A DNA stretch of 64,000 bases from positions 1 to 64,000 of the forward strand of contig CAMDKS010000017.1 of the NCBI GenBank assembly GCA_945900755.1, read 5' to 3'. Shown piece by piece: positions 27,119-35,087 of the stretch; positions within the stretch are counted from its first letter, which is position 1, and each line of letters starts with the position of its first letter. The notes under the pieces are model-generated. The model had not been told where the DNA came from and searched no databases. It saw only the letters and a list, made by a program, of their open reading frames with translations. The stretch comes from Bdellovibrio sp. ZAP7 (GTDB lineage: Bacteria > Bdellovibrionota_B > Oligoflexia > Oligoflexales > RGVZ01). The position numbers and the translations under genes were made by a program.

Positions 27119-28392
27119 CCGGTGCAGTGGTTATAGTCGTTTGGAATCACAGATAAATGTGTACAGAACTCAAAAGAATAGACCAACTGAAGGCCCTCTA
27201 TGTCCTCACTAGGATCTGCATTAAATAAACTAGCAACGGTTTCGCCGTATGTTTCGCGTAGGTAGCGAGTAATGGCAGAAATTTCGATTTTTAAAACGGA
27301 TTGAATCGTGCGGTCAATTTTCACAAGCACATGCTTTTCACTATTAATGAAATAACTAACTTTCGAGTTCAGTCGGGTCAGCTGGTCGATAAACGGACCT
27401 ACTTTTGGTAAATAGGGTTGGAGTGGTTCACCGCCGAGTAGACTGTATTCAATGACGATTTCTGCGTCTGCAGTCAAAGGCTTATGGTTCGCACGTTTGA
27501 GCACAGGTAAGCTTCTTGTCCCCATTGTGAGCTTGTATTGGACGGGCCTTGGATCACGGATCTCAACTGGCGCATCACAGGCAACATTGCCAGGGTGGGT
27601 GACGACTTCAATTGGGCGAGAGGTAATGCCCGATCCCAAAGCCGCTGCAAAGGCTTCGGCGGAATAATTAGAATTTGGGCTATAAGGAATGGAAATTGGA
27701 GCTTTTGTTTCATAATCAAAATAACAGTAGGTCATAGTGCTGCCAACAGTAGGCACCCAAACAAGGCGCTCGATGCAAACAAACTGACTCGGGCACGATG
27801 CCGAAAGCGCTGATCCTGAGAGAGCCCAGTCGATGGTCTGCGTTCCACTTTGGGTGTCGTCTTGTTTCAATTTAGCGATGTTATCGCCGCCACCAGTCAC
27901 AGCATCTTGCTTGACGGTGTCATGGCCAACACCGTTTTGTCGAACGAGCATCGCCAAGGACTCGATGGTGTTTTCTCCGATGATCTTCTTGAGAATAAAT
28001 GCGGCTGCGGCATCTTTCCAACCGCCAGGAGAAACAGATCCACTTCGGTCTGAATCTGGTCCTCTTAAGATTTGGCGGGTTGTCTCGAGATTGAAATACC
28101 CAGCGAAACCATAGTGACTTAGAACTTGGTCTGTGGGTGTCTCTGGCTCGCTTGGCTCGCTTGGCTCGCTTGGCTCGTTTGGCTCGTTTGGCTTGCTTGG
28201 CTCGCTAGGCTCGCGTGGTTCGTTTGGATCTTGTGCTTCAGTGGCCTGATCGTCAGCGGATTGGCCATAATTTTTATTTGGATAATGAGGTTTTCTATTG
28301 ACGCCGCATGAGGATAGGCTTGCGGCAACAAAACATGCAGAAATCAAAATGGCAGATGTCGGGAGTAGACGAATGTTATGGCTTAGTGGCAT
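27103..28392 (-). CDS. lipoprotein with EPSEP-repeat stalk
   Basis: 429 aa. A signal peptide with lipobox LSSCG makes Cys29 the probable lipidated residue. A Pro/Glu/Ser stalk (about residues 54-84) is built of three-residue xEP units. A roughly 340-residue domain follows with several Cys (CPSQFVCIE, CYFDYE, FCTHLS...NHCTGY), suggesting disulfides. Its C-terminal part includes DIEGLQLVYSFEFC. No family recognised. The start overlaps the upstream lipoprotein gene by 17 nt and its stop overlaps the barrel gene start, so the three products are probably made together at the cell surface. Confidence 0.75.
   Translation of the reverse strand: MPLSHNIRLLPTSAILISACFVAASLSSCGVNRKPHYPNKNYGQSADDQATEAQDPNEPREPSEPSKPNEPNEPSEPSEPSEPETPTDQVLSHYGFAGYFNLETTRQILRGPDSDRSGSVSPGGWKDAAAAFILKKIIGENTIESLAMLVRQNGVGHDTVKQDAVTGGGDNIAKLKQDDTQSGTQTIDWALSGSALSASCPSQFVCIERLVWVPTVGSTMTYCYFDYETKAPISIPYSPNSNYSAEAFAAALGSGITSRPIEVVTHPGNVACDAPVEIRDPRPVQYKLTMGTRSLPVLKRANHKPLTADAEIVIEYSLLGGEPLQPYLPKVGPFIDQLTRLNSKVSYFINSEKHVLVKIDRTIQSVLKIEISAITRYLRETYGETVASLFNADPSEDIEGLQLVYSFEFCTHLSVIPNDYNHCTGYITP
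28145..28225 (-). repeat. nine 9-bp tandem repeats encoding the xEP stalk
   Basis: Nine consecutive 9-bp units of consensus GGCTCGCTT (plus strand), with a few substitutions, lie inside the lipoprotein gene and encode NEP/REP/SEP/SKP triplets. Because units are 9 bp, copy-number change keeps the frame and changes stalk length. Confidence 0.9.
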
Positions 28393-29269
28393 TAGTATAT
28401 CCTTTTTTCATTAAGTCGGAAAGTAGCTCGGCAGCGCTTTTCTTTGCTAGGGTATATAGTCCCGTACTTTTAATTCGTCGGTGTTCCAATTTAAGTACCA
28501 ACGTCGAGTTGTCTGATTGTTGCTGATACAAAACAATTTGGGAGAACTCAGCAATGCGCTCAAAGTCACCAGTGGCTCGATTAAGATGAACAAACAAAGT
28601 GGGTGAAAGCTGATAAAGCTTATTCACTCCCTGATAGCCAATCTCGTATAAGCCTTTGTCGGCTCTAAAGCGGTACTCAACGCCGTCTTCCCATGTTTTT
28701 CCGGTTAGATTTCTTTGCTCACGGGTGCCTTCAATCCATTGGTAGCCTTGAAGTTTGAACTCAGGGTAATTTTCGAAGGCCAAGCGGACACCGCGGAGGA
28801 CTTTATCGACGGTAACTGGAACATGAAGAGCCGATGCATTGACGTCTTCATAGTCAAGGGCGGGATCAGTATTCATAGAATAATGCACCATAAACTGCTT
28901 CATTGTACTAGGCGTCCCGTCCCATCCACAGTTAGGGCGATTCAGGATCGCAATCAGGTGGCCTTTTTCACATAGAATTGGGTGAAGATCCTTGAAGCCG
29001 GGCTCAGATTTGATTGAGTCCGCACAAAGTTTGACTAGTTCTTCTGGAATCGTTGAGGTGGTTTTTTTTAAGCAAGAACCTGATGGACTTGCAACCACAT
29101 CTGGGGATCCAGGATTATTTAAATCCGGTGCATCTGGGTTGCTCGGGGTTGCGGTTTTTTCAGCCACTATCGGCTGTCCATTGCGGCCAGTATCGACTTT
29201 GGTGCCGCAAGCAATAGCGAGTAGTATCACGGTGATTGCTGCAAGAAATTTGGTAACGGGTGTTATCAT
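28376..29269 (-). CDS. lipoprotein of unknown function
   Basis: 297 aa with signal peptide and lipobox LLAIACG (Cys21). A Pro/Asn/Asp-rich linker (about 38-65) precedes a globular domain of about 220 residues. That domain has Cys pairs near 66 and 82 and near 101 and 113 and ends KKSAAELLSDLMKKGYTNATKP. No family recognised. It is the first gene of the operon reading into the EPSEP lipoprotein and the beta-barrel, and a good promoter lies about 100 bp upstream. With two lipoproteins and a barrel together, an outer-membrane complex is a reasonable inference. Confidence 0.72.
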   Translation of the reverse strand: MITPVTKFLAAITVILLAIACGTKVDTGRNGQPIVAEKTATPSNPDAPDLNNPGSPDVVASPSGSCLKKTTSTIPEELVKLCADSIKSEPGFKDLHPILCEKGHLIAILNRPNCGWDGTPSTMKQFMVHYSMNTDPALDYEDVNASALHVPVTVDKVLRGVRLAFENYPEFKLQGYQWIEGTREQRNLTGKTWEDGVEYRFRADKGLYEIGYQGVNKLYQLSPTLFVHLNRATGDFERIAEFSQIVLYQQQSDNSTLVLKLEHRRIKSTGLYTLAKKSAAELLSDLMKKGYTNATKP

Positions 29270-29367
29270 ATTTGGAGACTCCTAGGTCTGGGGCAAAATC
29301 AGGGTTAGCAACGTACATAAATAGTCAGAGAAGAAGAATGGCACGGCTGATATTAGATTTTGATGAG

Positions 29368-29396
29368 TTTATAGCTATAATCCGCTTAAAAGTCAA
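29368..29396 (-). promoter_or_regulatory. sigma70-type promoter for the lipoprotein/barrel operon
   Basis: On the minus strand: TTGACT (29396-29391), a 17-nt spacer, TATAAA (29373-29368). Predicted start about 29361, some 90 nt before the lipoprotein ATG. The rest of the 29270-29541 gap shows no gene. Confidence 0.6.
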
Positions 29397-29541
29397 CTTA
29401 TTATCCTTGTTTTTAAAGGATACTATAGATTATAACGGGTTAAATGGATAAATGTATGATTTCTATGGACTTTGTGAAATCATGGACTTTTATCCTTAGG
29501 AGGCCGGCTAATAGTTGTGGGCGGAAGTGCGTTGTCTTTGT

Positions 29542-30183
29542 TTAATGAGCGATTTTTATGCGTTTGCAATTTTGACTGGTTATGATTTTTTTACCAGAAA
29601 TTGAAAGTACAATTTTTGTTTTAGCCAAAATTTTATCCGGAAGTACAATGAATGTACACGTAATGGGTTTTGACCTAAAGGAGGTAAATCCTGTTTTTTC
29701 TATTTCGAGAACGTGCTCTCCTGGTAGAATATCATAAAGAAGAAGTGGTAGAAGTCCTTCATCAGTGCCGCCGTCGATAGAGACCCTCAGGTCATCGTCT
29801 TCTATTTCAACACCCATGATCTCAACCATGTTTTTTGCGGCTTCTTGGCGCTCAAGTGCCGTTTTAATTGGGGTGACAGGGCTCTCCTCAATTGAAAGTT
29901 TGAATTTGTGGGACGTGTAGCCTGGACGTTCCAGTGTGAATTTGTGAATTCCTTTGGGCATATTGAGAATGAGGGGCGAGTTGACCCATCCATTAACAGA
30001 TTTATTGTCGTTCCATGGTTGACCATCAACACTTAATCTAAATCGTGGTGGATCGACTTCAAGGGAAACAGGTGTGCCACTTTTTGCGAAGAGCGAAAAT
30101 GTTTGGCTATGGCTTAGGTAATTTAACGACCAAAGGGCAATGTTAACGGATAGTAGAATTATATTTTTAGTTTGATGCCGCAT
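29542..30183 (-). CDS. PEGA-domain protein
   Basis: 213 aa. An N-terminal hydrophobic segment (about 8-22, NIILLSVNIALWSLNYL) gives a membrane anchor or signal peptide. It is followed by two PEGA-like beta domains: about 40-95 with PLILNMPKGIHKFTLERPGY, and about 125-180 with LYDILPGEHVLEIEKTGF. PEGA domains are extracytoplasmic and common in surface proteins and in Ser/Thr kinase tails. The ATG directly follows the TAA of the kinase gene, with GAGGAG as shared ribosome site, so the two are translationally coupled. Its partner is likely the kinase, whose own tail is also PEGA-like. Confidence 0.75.
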   Translation of the reverse strand: MRHQTKNIILLSVNIALWSLNYLSHSQTFSLFAKSGTPVSLEVDPPRFRLSVDGQPWNDNKSVNGWVNSPLILNMPKGIHKFTLERPGYTSHKFKLSIEESPVTPIKTALERQEAAKNMVEIMGVEIEDDDLRVSIDGGTDEGLLPLLLYDILPGEHVLEIEKTGFTSFRSKPITCTFIVLPDKILAKTKIVLSISGKKIITSQNCKRIKIAH

Positions 30184-32013
30184 TTAGTCTCCTCTCTTGC
30201 TGGGTGCAGGGATCGAGAAAGAGCAAGACTCGCGCACGTCATCAATCATCAACAGCAAGGGTCGAGCTGTGGTTGTATTCATCGGCACGAATGAACAGGA
30301 AAATGATTTGGCAGGAGCTTTGCGTACCACTGAGATGTCTGAGGTCGTGGCGCTTGTAATATCCAGGACATCAAAAAATGAGGATTTAACGTTCATAATT
30401 TTTTTAGCAAATCCATGATTTACTAAGACCGTTGCGCCACTGCCATGGTATTCAATCCTTACCGGTGAAAAGGTGGCTACAGCCTTGAGTTGGATTTTCT
30501 CGAATTTTTTGTCCAACATTTGGTCGGTGTTAATGAGCATAACCTCTGACTGGTAGCCATCCCGAGAGATTTCTACGTTATTGACACCGTTCTCTAGGCG
30601 AATTTTGATCGGAGTTCCAACATACTGCCCTTTGAACTGGGGGATTCCGTTATTTTTTATTTTAACGGACTGATGCGTACTTTTGACAATGAAATAGAGT
30701 GATCGCTTTGCATCCTGTTGGTAATTTTTAAATAAAATGGATCCTCCAAAAAATAATGCAGTTGCCACTGCGAGTCCTATCAGCCCGTGACTAGATGTGT
30801 TTGAATTTTGTGTCTTATTCCTATTTGATTGCGCAGCCAGGTCTGGGTTTCTGGGCTGAGTGTATTTGCTGTTGGGCTGTCTAATGAGAGATGACGGTGC
30901 ATTTGTGGCGTGCAGCGATCTATTTGAATTAATCTTAAGTCCGGTTGTGTCGGCATTCGCATCTAGGGTCAATTCGATATTCGGTTGCTTGCTTTTATGG
31001 GATGGGGCTTTGGAATCGTTAATCGCAATATTATTCAAAAGCAAGCGTGTATCTTCTTTGGACTTTTCTTTTCGTTCAGGCAGAATTTCGCCCAGAATGA
31101 GGCTAAGTTCACGGCCGGAGACGGATGATCGAGTTGTTGCGAGAAATCTGCGAATAGTTTTGTCTAAGGCAAGCATGGATTCATAGCGCTTAGAAGGATC
31201 TTGTTCCAATCCTCGCATAACGATCTTCTCGAGCTCTTGGGACACTCCTGGATTTAGTTTTGAGAGCTGCTCTGTAATTTTGCATCCGCGAACCATTTCA
31301 ATGACATCAATTTCGTTTTCAGAGTTGAATAGTCTTTTCATCGCAAGAATTTCCCAGAACACAATACATAACGCAAATATGTCGGTTCTTGGATCGCACT
31401 TCTTGCCGCTAATTTGTTCTGGACTCATGTAGGCGAATTTGCCTTTTACAATACCGACCTTTGTTTCAGTTTGTTTGAAATCACGATCTGCTGCGGCAAT
31501 TCCAAAATCTGTAATTTTAACCTCCCCGTCCCAGGAGATCAAAATATTTTGTGGAGAAATGTCTCGATGAATGATGTTTAGTGGCTTGCGACTAACGAGA
31601 TCCTCGCAAGTGTGCGCATGGTGCAGGCCGCGAGCTACCTCGGCGATTATGTAAGCACAAAGAGCAGGCGTAAAATTTTTTAATCCGCCAGGTTGATTTT
31701 TTTTCTGTTCGACCGCTGCCAATACCGAGCGTAAATCCAGGCCATCAACAAATTCCATGATGATGCAGGCAGAGGATTCAATGGTATCGAAACACTCAAC
31801 TTTAACGATGTTTGGATGCTGAAGGCGTTGTCCAATATGCGCCTCATCTTTAAACATGGTTGTGTATTCTGAGTTTTGGGAGCATTGTGGGAGAATCCTT
31901 TTGATGGCCACTAAGCGTCGGAAGCCGTCCCGCCCAATTTGTAGGCCGCGATAGACTTCCGCCATCCCTCCTCGAGCGACAACTTGTCCAAGTATGTATG
32001 GTTTGTGGGCCAT
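30184..32013 (-). CDS. membrane Ser/Thr protein kinase with PEGA-like extracytoplasmic tail
   Basis: 609 aa from ATG 32013. A TTG 27 bases upstream gives a longer frame, and neither start has an ideal ribosome site. The Hanks-type kinase domain spans about 6-290: a Gly-rich loop (VVARGGMAEVYRG), catalytic Lys in VAIKRI, HRDISPQN with the catalytic Asp, and DFGIAA. All key residues are intact. A long Asn/Ser/Thr-rich juxtamembrane linker (about 310-415) carries many possible phosphosites. It leads to one transmembrane segment (about 425-445, LIGLAVATALFFGGSILF) and a tail with a PEGA-like domain (GTPIKIRLENGVNNVEISRDGYQSE). Sensing would be outside and phosphorylation inside. The substrate may lie in this cluster, but none is shown. 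Confidence 0.88.
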   Translation of the reverse strand: MAHKPYILGQVVARGGMAEVYRGLQIGRDGFRRLVAIKRILPQCSQNSEYTTMFKDEAHIGQRLQHPNIVKVECFDTIESSACIIMEFVDGLDLRSVLAAVEQKKNQPGGLKNFTPALCAYIIAEVARGLHHAHTCEDLVSRKPLNIIHRDISPQNILISWDGEVKITDFGIAAADRDFKQTETKVGIVKGKFAYMSPEQISGKKCDPRTDIFALCIVFWEILAMKRLFNSENEIDVIEMVRGCKITEQLSKLNPGVSQELEKIVMRGLEQDPSKRYESMLALDKTIRRFLATTRSSVSGRELSLILGEILPERKEKSKEDTRLLLNNIAINDSKAPSHKSKQPNIELTLDANADTTGLKINSNRSLHATNAPSSLIRQPNSKYTQPRNPDLAAQSNRNKTQNSNTSSHGLIGLAVATALFFGGSILFKNYQQDAKRSLYFIVKSTHQSVKIKNNGIPQFKGQYVGTPIKIRLENGVNNVEISRDGYQSEVMLINTDQMLDKKFEKIQLKAVATFSPVRIEYHGSGATVLVNHGFAKKIMNVKSSFFDVLDITSATTSDISVVRKAPAKSFSCSFVPMNTTTARPLLLMIDDVRESCSFSIPAPSKRGD

Positions 32014-32263
32014 GTACTTTCTAACACTCCAATACGCCAATGCTAATTCAATTTAGATGCATGTTGAGATGCCTCTATATCGGTCCATATTCTAAAGTCT
32101 CAAGGGTGTGCTAGGTTGTAGGTTGGTTTGTTGTCCAGCGAGGTTTGTGCAATTGCGCGAAATAAAAGAAGAAAGCGCTATTTTTGGTCTTGTAACAGAG
32201 TCTTTTTCGTGTTGTTATGTCTGGGCGGACGTAACACACATTTAGCTAGGTAGGCGGACCTAA

Positions 32264-32914
32264 GTGGCGATTCAATCTCGATTTATAACCCTTGAGGGCG
32301 GAGAGGGCGTAGGTAAATCCACTCTTATGAGTTCCCTCGTAAAATGGTTGGAGTCGAAGGATCTTAAGGTTTTGTCGACTCGAGAGCCAGGAGGCACGCC
32401 GATTGCGGATGCGGTTCGTCGCGTGTTTAAATCTCCGCCTGTTGGCGAGGAGTTTATGCCTGAGACGGAAGCTCTATTAGTCTCTGCGGCTCGTGCTCAG
32501 CACGTTGGAAAAGTCATTAAACCTGCGCTTCAAGCAGGGAAGTGGGTTATTTGTGATCGGTTTACGGATTCAACCAGAGTCTATCAGGGATTGTACGGCG
32601 GTGTTGCACTGAATAATCTTGAGTGGTTGATTCAGTTTTCAACCGGAGGTTTAGCTCCAGACCTGACCTTTCTTCTTGATTGTGATGTAGCATTGACCGC
32701 TGGGCGTATTGGTGGACGGGGTGTTGCTTCGAACGATGATGACGCAGTGCGGTTTGATCAAGCAGGAGATGTCGTCCTAGAAAAGTTGCGACAGGGGTTT
32801 CGCAAAGTGGCGGGTTTTTATCCTAGTCGGTTTTTTATTTTGGATGCATCGTTGCCACAAGAAAAAGTTTTTCAAGATGCATGCACGGAGCTGGAGCGGC
32901 GTTGGCAAATATAG
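32264..32914 (+). CDS. tmk: thymidylate kinase
   Basis: 216 aa. Phosphorylates dTMP to dTDP. P-loop EGGEGVGKST, the DR(F/Y) motif CDRFTDST with the following VYQG, and the REPGGTP substrate motif are present. The LID region includes GRIGGRG. GTG start. The end overlaps holB, continuing into the common tmk-holB-ricT operon order. Confidence 0.95.
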   Translation: MAIQSRFITLEGGEGVGKSTLMSSLVKWLESKDLKVLSTREPGGTPIADAVRRVFKSPPVGEEFMPETEALLVSAARAQHVGKVIKPALQAGKWVICDRFTDSTRVYQGLYGGVALNNLEWLIQFSTGGLAPDLTFLLDCDVALTAGRIGGRGVASNDDDAVRFDQAGDVVLEKLRQGFRKVAGFYPSRFFILDASLPQEKVFQDACTELERRWQI

Positions 32915-33987
32915 TAGCAAAAAAGCCATCAACTAGAGCACTTCGGCCACGAGTAGGTAGCTCGTCTACCGCTGAGGTGCAGTCTCACGCCGGCAAACTG
33001 GACTGGCGTCGATTGATTGGCCTAGACGAAATAATGGCGGATCTTAGTCGATGCCTCGACACGGCTCGCATGCATCCTGTGGTGATGCTTGAAGGGCGTG
33101 AAGGTGCAGGCAAACGCCATTTGGCCACATGGATGTCCGCTAGATTTTTTTGTGACGCCACGAATCTTTCTGAAAGGGCATGTGGAGTTTGTAGTTCATG
33201 TAGAGGGGTACTCGCGGGCACTCATCGAGACGTGATGATTTTGGATTTAGGGCGAGAAACGATCAAAACTTCAGATGTAGAGCAGCTACAAGAATTTTTT
33301 GATATATTGAGTGCTGACAAGATTCGTTTCGGAGTGATTATGAATGCGGATCGCATGACGATGGAAGCCTCTAATCGCCTGCTTAAAACTCTTGAAGAGC
33401 CGTCAGAACAAGTGCGAGTGATCTTGACCACTAGTCGCCCGCTCATTTTGCCGGCGACTCTGCGTGGTCGCTGTCTACGGTGGAAAGTGAAACCTCCAGC
33501 GCGACAAATAGTCACGCAGTGGATGCGCGCTAAGCTTCAGGAGCTTGGCCGTCCTCCAGAGTCTGAGGAGAAACTAAAGACGTGGGCCCTGCGCCTAGGG
33601 TATAGTATCGGAAATATCTATCGAGAAATGGACGAGAGTGTACCGAACGAGATGAGTGGCCTCCATAGTGATGTGCACACGTTGTTGACGGCAACAAGGC
33701 CCGTACAGGTTTTACAGGCAGCGTCGGACTTGGCGAGAGTTCACAAAGCAAAGGTGCCAGAGATTCTCAGTGCGGTCGAATGGGAATTGTCGAGGATTTA
33801 TAGTCAAAATATGTTGTGCGGGACTGGTGCGGCGAATCAAGAGCAAACCGAGGCAATCATTCGACTTCGGCGTCGAAGTGTTTTGAGTGAGGTTCGACGT
33901 CTTTCCGTGATTGGTAAAATTGTTTTAAATGCGCAATTGGTAGCGGAGTCTATTGGGCTCTGTCGTTGGGAAAAGAGAGATTTATGA
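32902..33987 (+). CDS. holB: DNA polymerase III delta-prime subunit
   Basis: About 361 aa clamp-loader subunit. The start is uncertain: TTG 32902 has GGAG 5 nt upstream and is my choice, while ATG 32881 in the same frame is the longer option. The fold is AAA+ with a degraded P-loop (EGREGAGKRH) as in other delta-prime subunits. A zinc-binding Cys set is present (CDATN...CGVCSSC), as are the conserved NADRMTMEASNRLLKTLEEP and the SRC-like motif LRGRCLRW. It overlaps tmk by 13 nt and ricT by 4 nt (ATGA), a tight operon. Confidence 0.88.
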   Translation: MANIVAKKPSTRALRPRVGSSSTAEVQSHAGKLDWRRLIGLDEIMADLSRCLDTARMHPVVMLEGREGAGKRHLATWMSARFFCDATNLSERACGVCSSCRGVLAGTHRDVMILDLGRETIKTSDVEQLQEFFDILSADKIRFGVIMNADRMTMEASNRLLKTLEEPSEQVRVILTTSRPLILPATLRGRCLRWKVKPPARQIVTQWMRAKLQELGRPPESEEKLKTWALRLGYSIGNIYREMDESVPNEMSGLHSDVHTLLTATRPVQVLQAASDLARVHKAKVPEILSAVEWELSRIYSQNMLCGTGAANQEQTEAIIRLRRRSVLSEVRRLSVIGKIVLNAQLVAESIGLCRWEKRDL

Positions 33988-35063
33988 CATTTAGTAATTT
34001 GGTTGGTGTTCAGTTTAATCGTGCAGGCAAAATATTTGACTTCCTAGCGGGAGATCTGTTGCTGACCATCGGTGATCAAGTCGTCGTTGATACTGACCGC
34101 GGAGTCACTGTTGCGAAGGTCGTCCGTGTTGAGATTAAGCCGAACGCAGACGTTGAAAAAATGCAAGTCAAGCCTGTGATGCGAATCGCCAGCGACAACG
34201 ACAAAGAGGACGTTGGTTCGATGTCAGAGGCTCAGGTGATGGAAATTGCACGCGAGCGGGTATCGTCATTTAAAGTTGATATGAAAATTATGAAGGCTGA
34301 GATGCAGATGCGAGGCAATAAAATCACGCTTTATTTCTCGTCGCCGGGTCGCATTGATTTTCGAGACCTGGTCAAAGACTTGGCGGGAGCCCTTCGTGCG
34401 CGCGTAGAATTGAAACAAGTAGGAGCCCGTGATGAGGCTAAGCTCGTAGGTGGGCTTGGAATTTGTGGACGAGAATATTGCTGCTCTAGTTTTTTACGGG
34501 ATTTTGTCCCTGTATCAATAAAAATGGCCAAGAATCAAAATTTAGCACTTAATCCAAACAAAGTGTCGGGTGGCTGTGGACGATTGCTGTGTTGTTTGAC
34601 TTACGAGAACGATGCCTACACCGATTTGCGTCGTCGGCTTCCGCCCCTCAGAACTCGGGTCAGGATGCTGCCGGACGGTGATACGGGAAATATTATTAAG
34701 ACAGATATTTTGAATCAAATGGTTATTTTTGAAACGGCAGATGGTCGTCTCTTGACGGCAAAGGTTACCGAAGTCGAAGTGCTGGAGAGATCCAAAGAGG
34801 CGCCAAGAGATGCTGTTGACAGTGAGGCAGACGTTTGGGCGGAGGGCATTGATTTAGATTTGCTCATGGGAGATGGCGGCAAAAAGCCTGCTCAAGATAA
34901 CCGGAATCAAGGAAAAGATCGCAATCGTTCAAATCAAGGTCAAGATCGCAATCGTTCAAATCAAGGGCCTAAATCCTCCGATCAGAGGACAGAAAAGCGA
35001 TCCGACAATAATGACCGAACAAATGGAAATCCTAATAACCCTAATAACCCTAATAAAAAATAG
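33984..35063 (+). CDS. ricT: PSP1/RicT-family protein
   Basis: 359 aa from ATG 33984, which overlaps the holB stop. The PSP1 C-terminal domain is clear: GICGREYCCSSFL and GGCGRLLCCLTYE supply the Cys cluster that in B. subtilis RicT helps bind iron-sulfur clusters in the RicAFT complex, which acts in mRNA processing with RNase Y. The tail (about 295-359) is low complexity: two copies of a 9-residue unit with DRNRSNQG, then NPN repeats. It was probably extended by repeat slippage. No RicA or RicF homologue is in the window, so the role here may differ. Confidence 0.9.
   Translation: MTFSNLVGVQFNRAGKIFDFLAGDLLLTIGDQVVVDTDRGVTVAKVVRVEIKPNADVEKMQVKPVMRIASDNDKEDVGSMSEAQVMEIARERVSSFKVDMKIMKAEMQMRGNKITLYFSSPGRIDFRDLVKDLAGALRARVELKQVGARDEAKLVGGLGICGREYCCSSFLRDFVPVSIKMAKNQNLALNPNKVSGGCGRLLCCLTYENDAYTDLRRRLPPLRTRVRMLPDGDTGNIIKTDILNQMVIFETADGRLLTAKVTEVEVLERSKEAPRDAVDSEADVWAEGIDLDLLMGDGGKKPAQDNRNQGKDRNRSNQGQDRNRSNQGPKSSDQRTEKRSDNNDRTNGNPNNPNNPNKK
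34911..35054 (+). repeat. tandem repeats in the ricT tail
   Basis: Two 27-bp units (34911-34937, 34938-34964) identical except at two bases, then three 9-bp units of AAYCCTAAT (35028-35054). All are in frame in the C-terminal tail. The CCCTAA look is coincidental and not telomeric. Confidence 0.85.
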
Positions 35064-35087
35064 TAATAGTAGTTCGCAGGCTATAAG

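Noticed and set aside
28145-28225. Possible CRISPR array in the 9-bp repeats
   Set aside because: Units are contiguous without spacers and encode a peptide stalk in frame.
35028-35060. CCCTAA-like repeats resembling telomere sequence
   Set aside because: They are codons for NPN in the ricT tail with 9-bp period, not 6-bp telomeric repeats.
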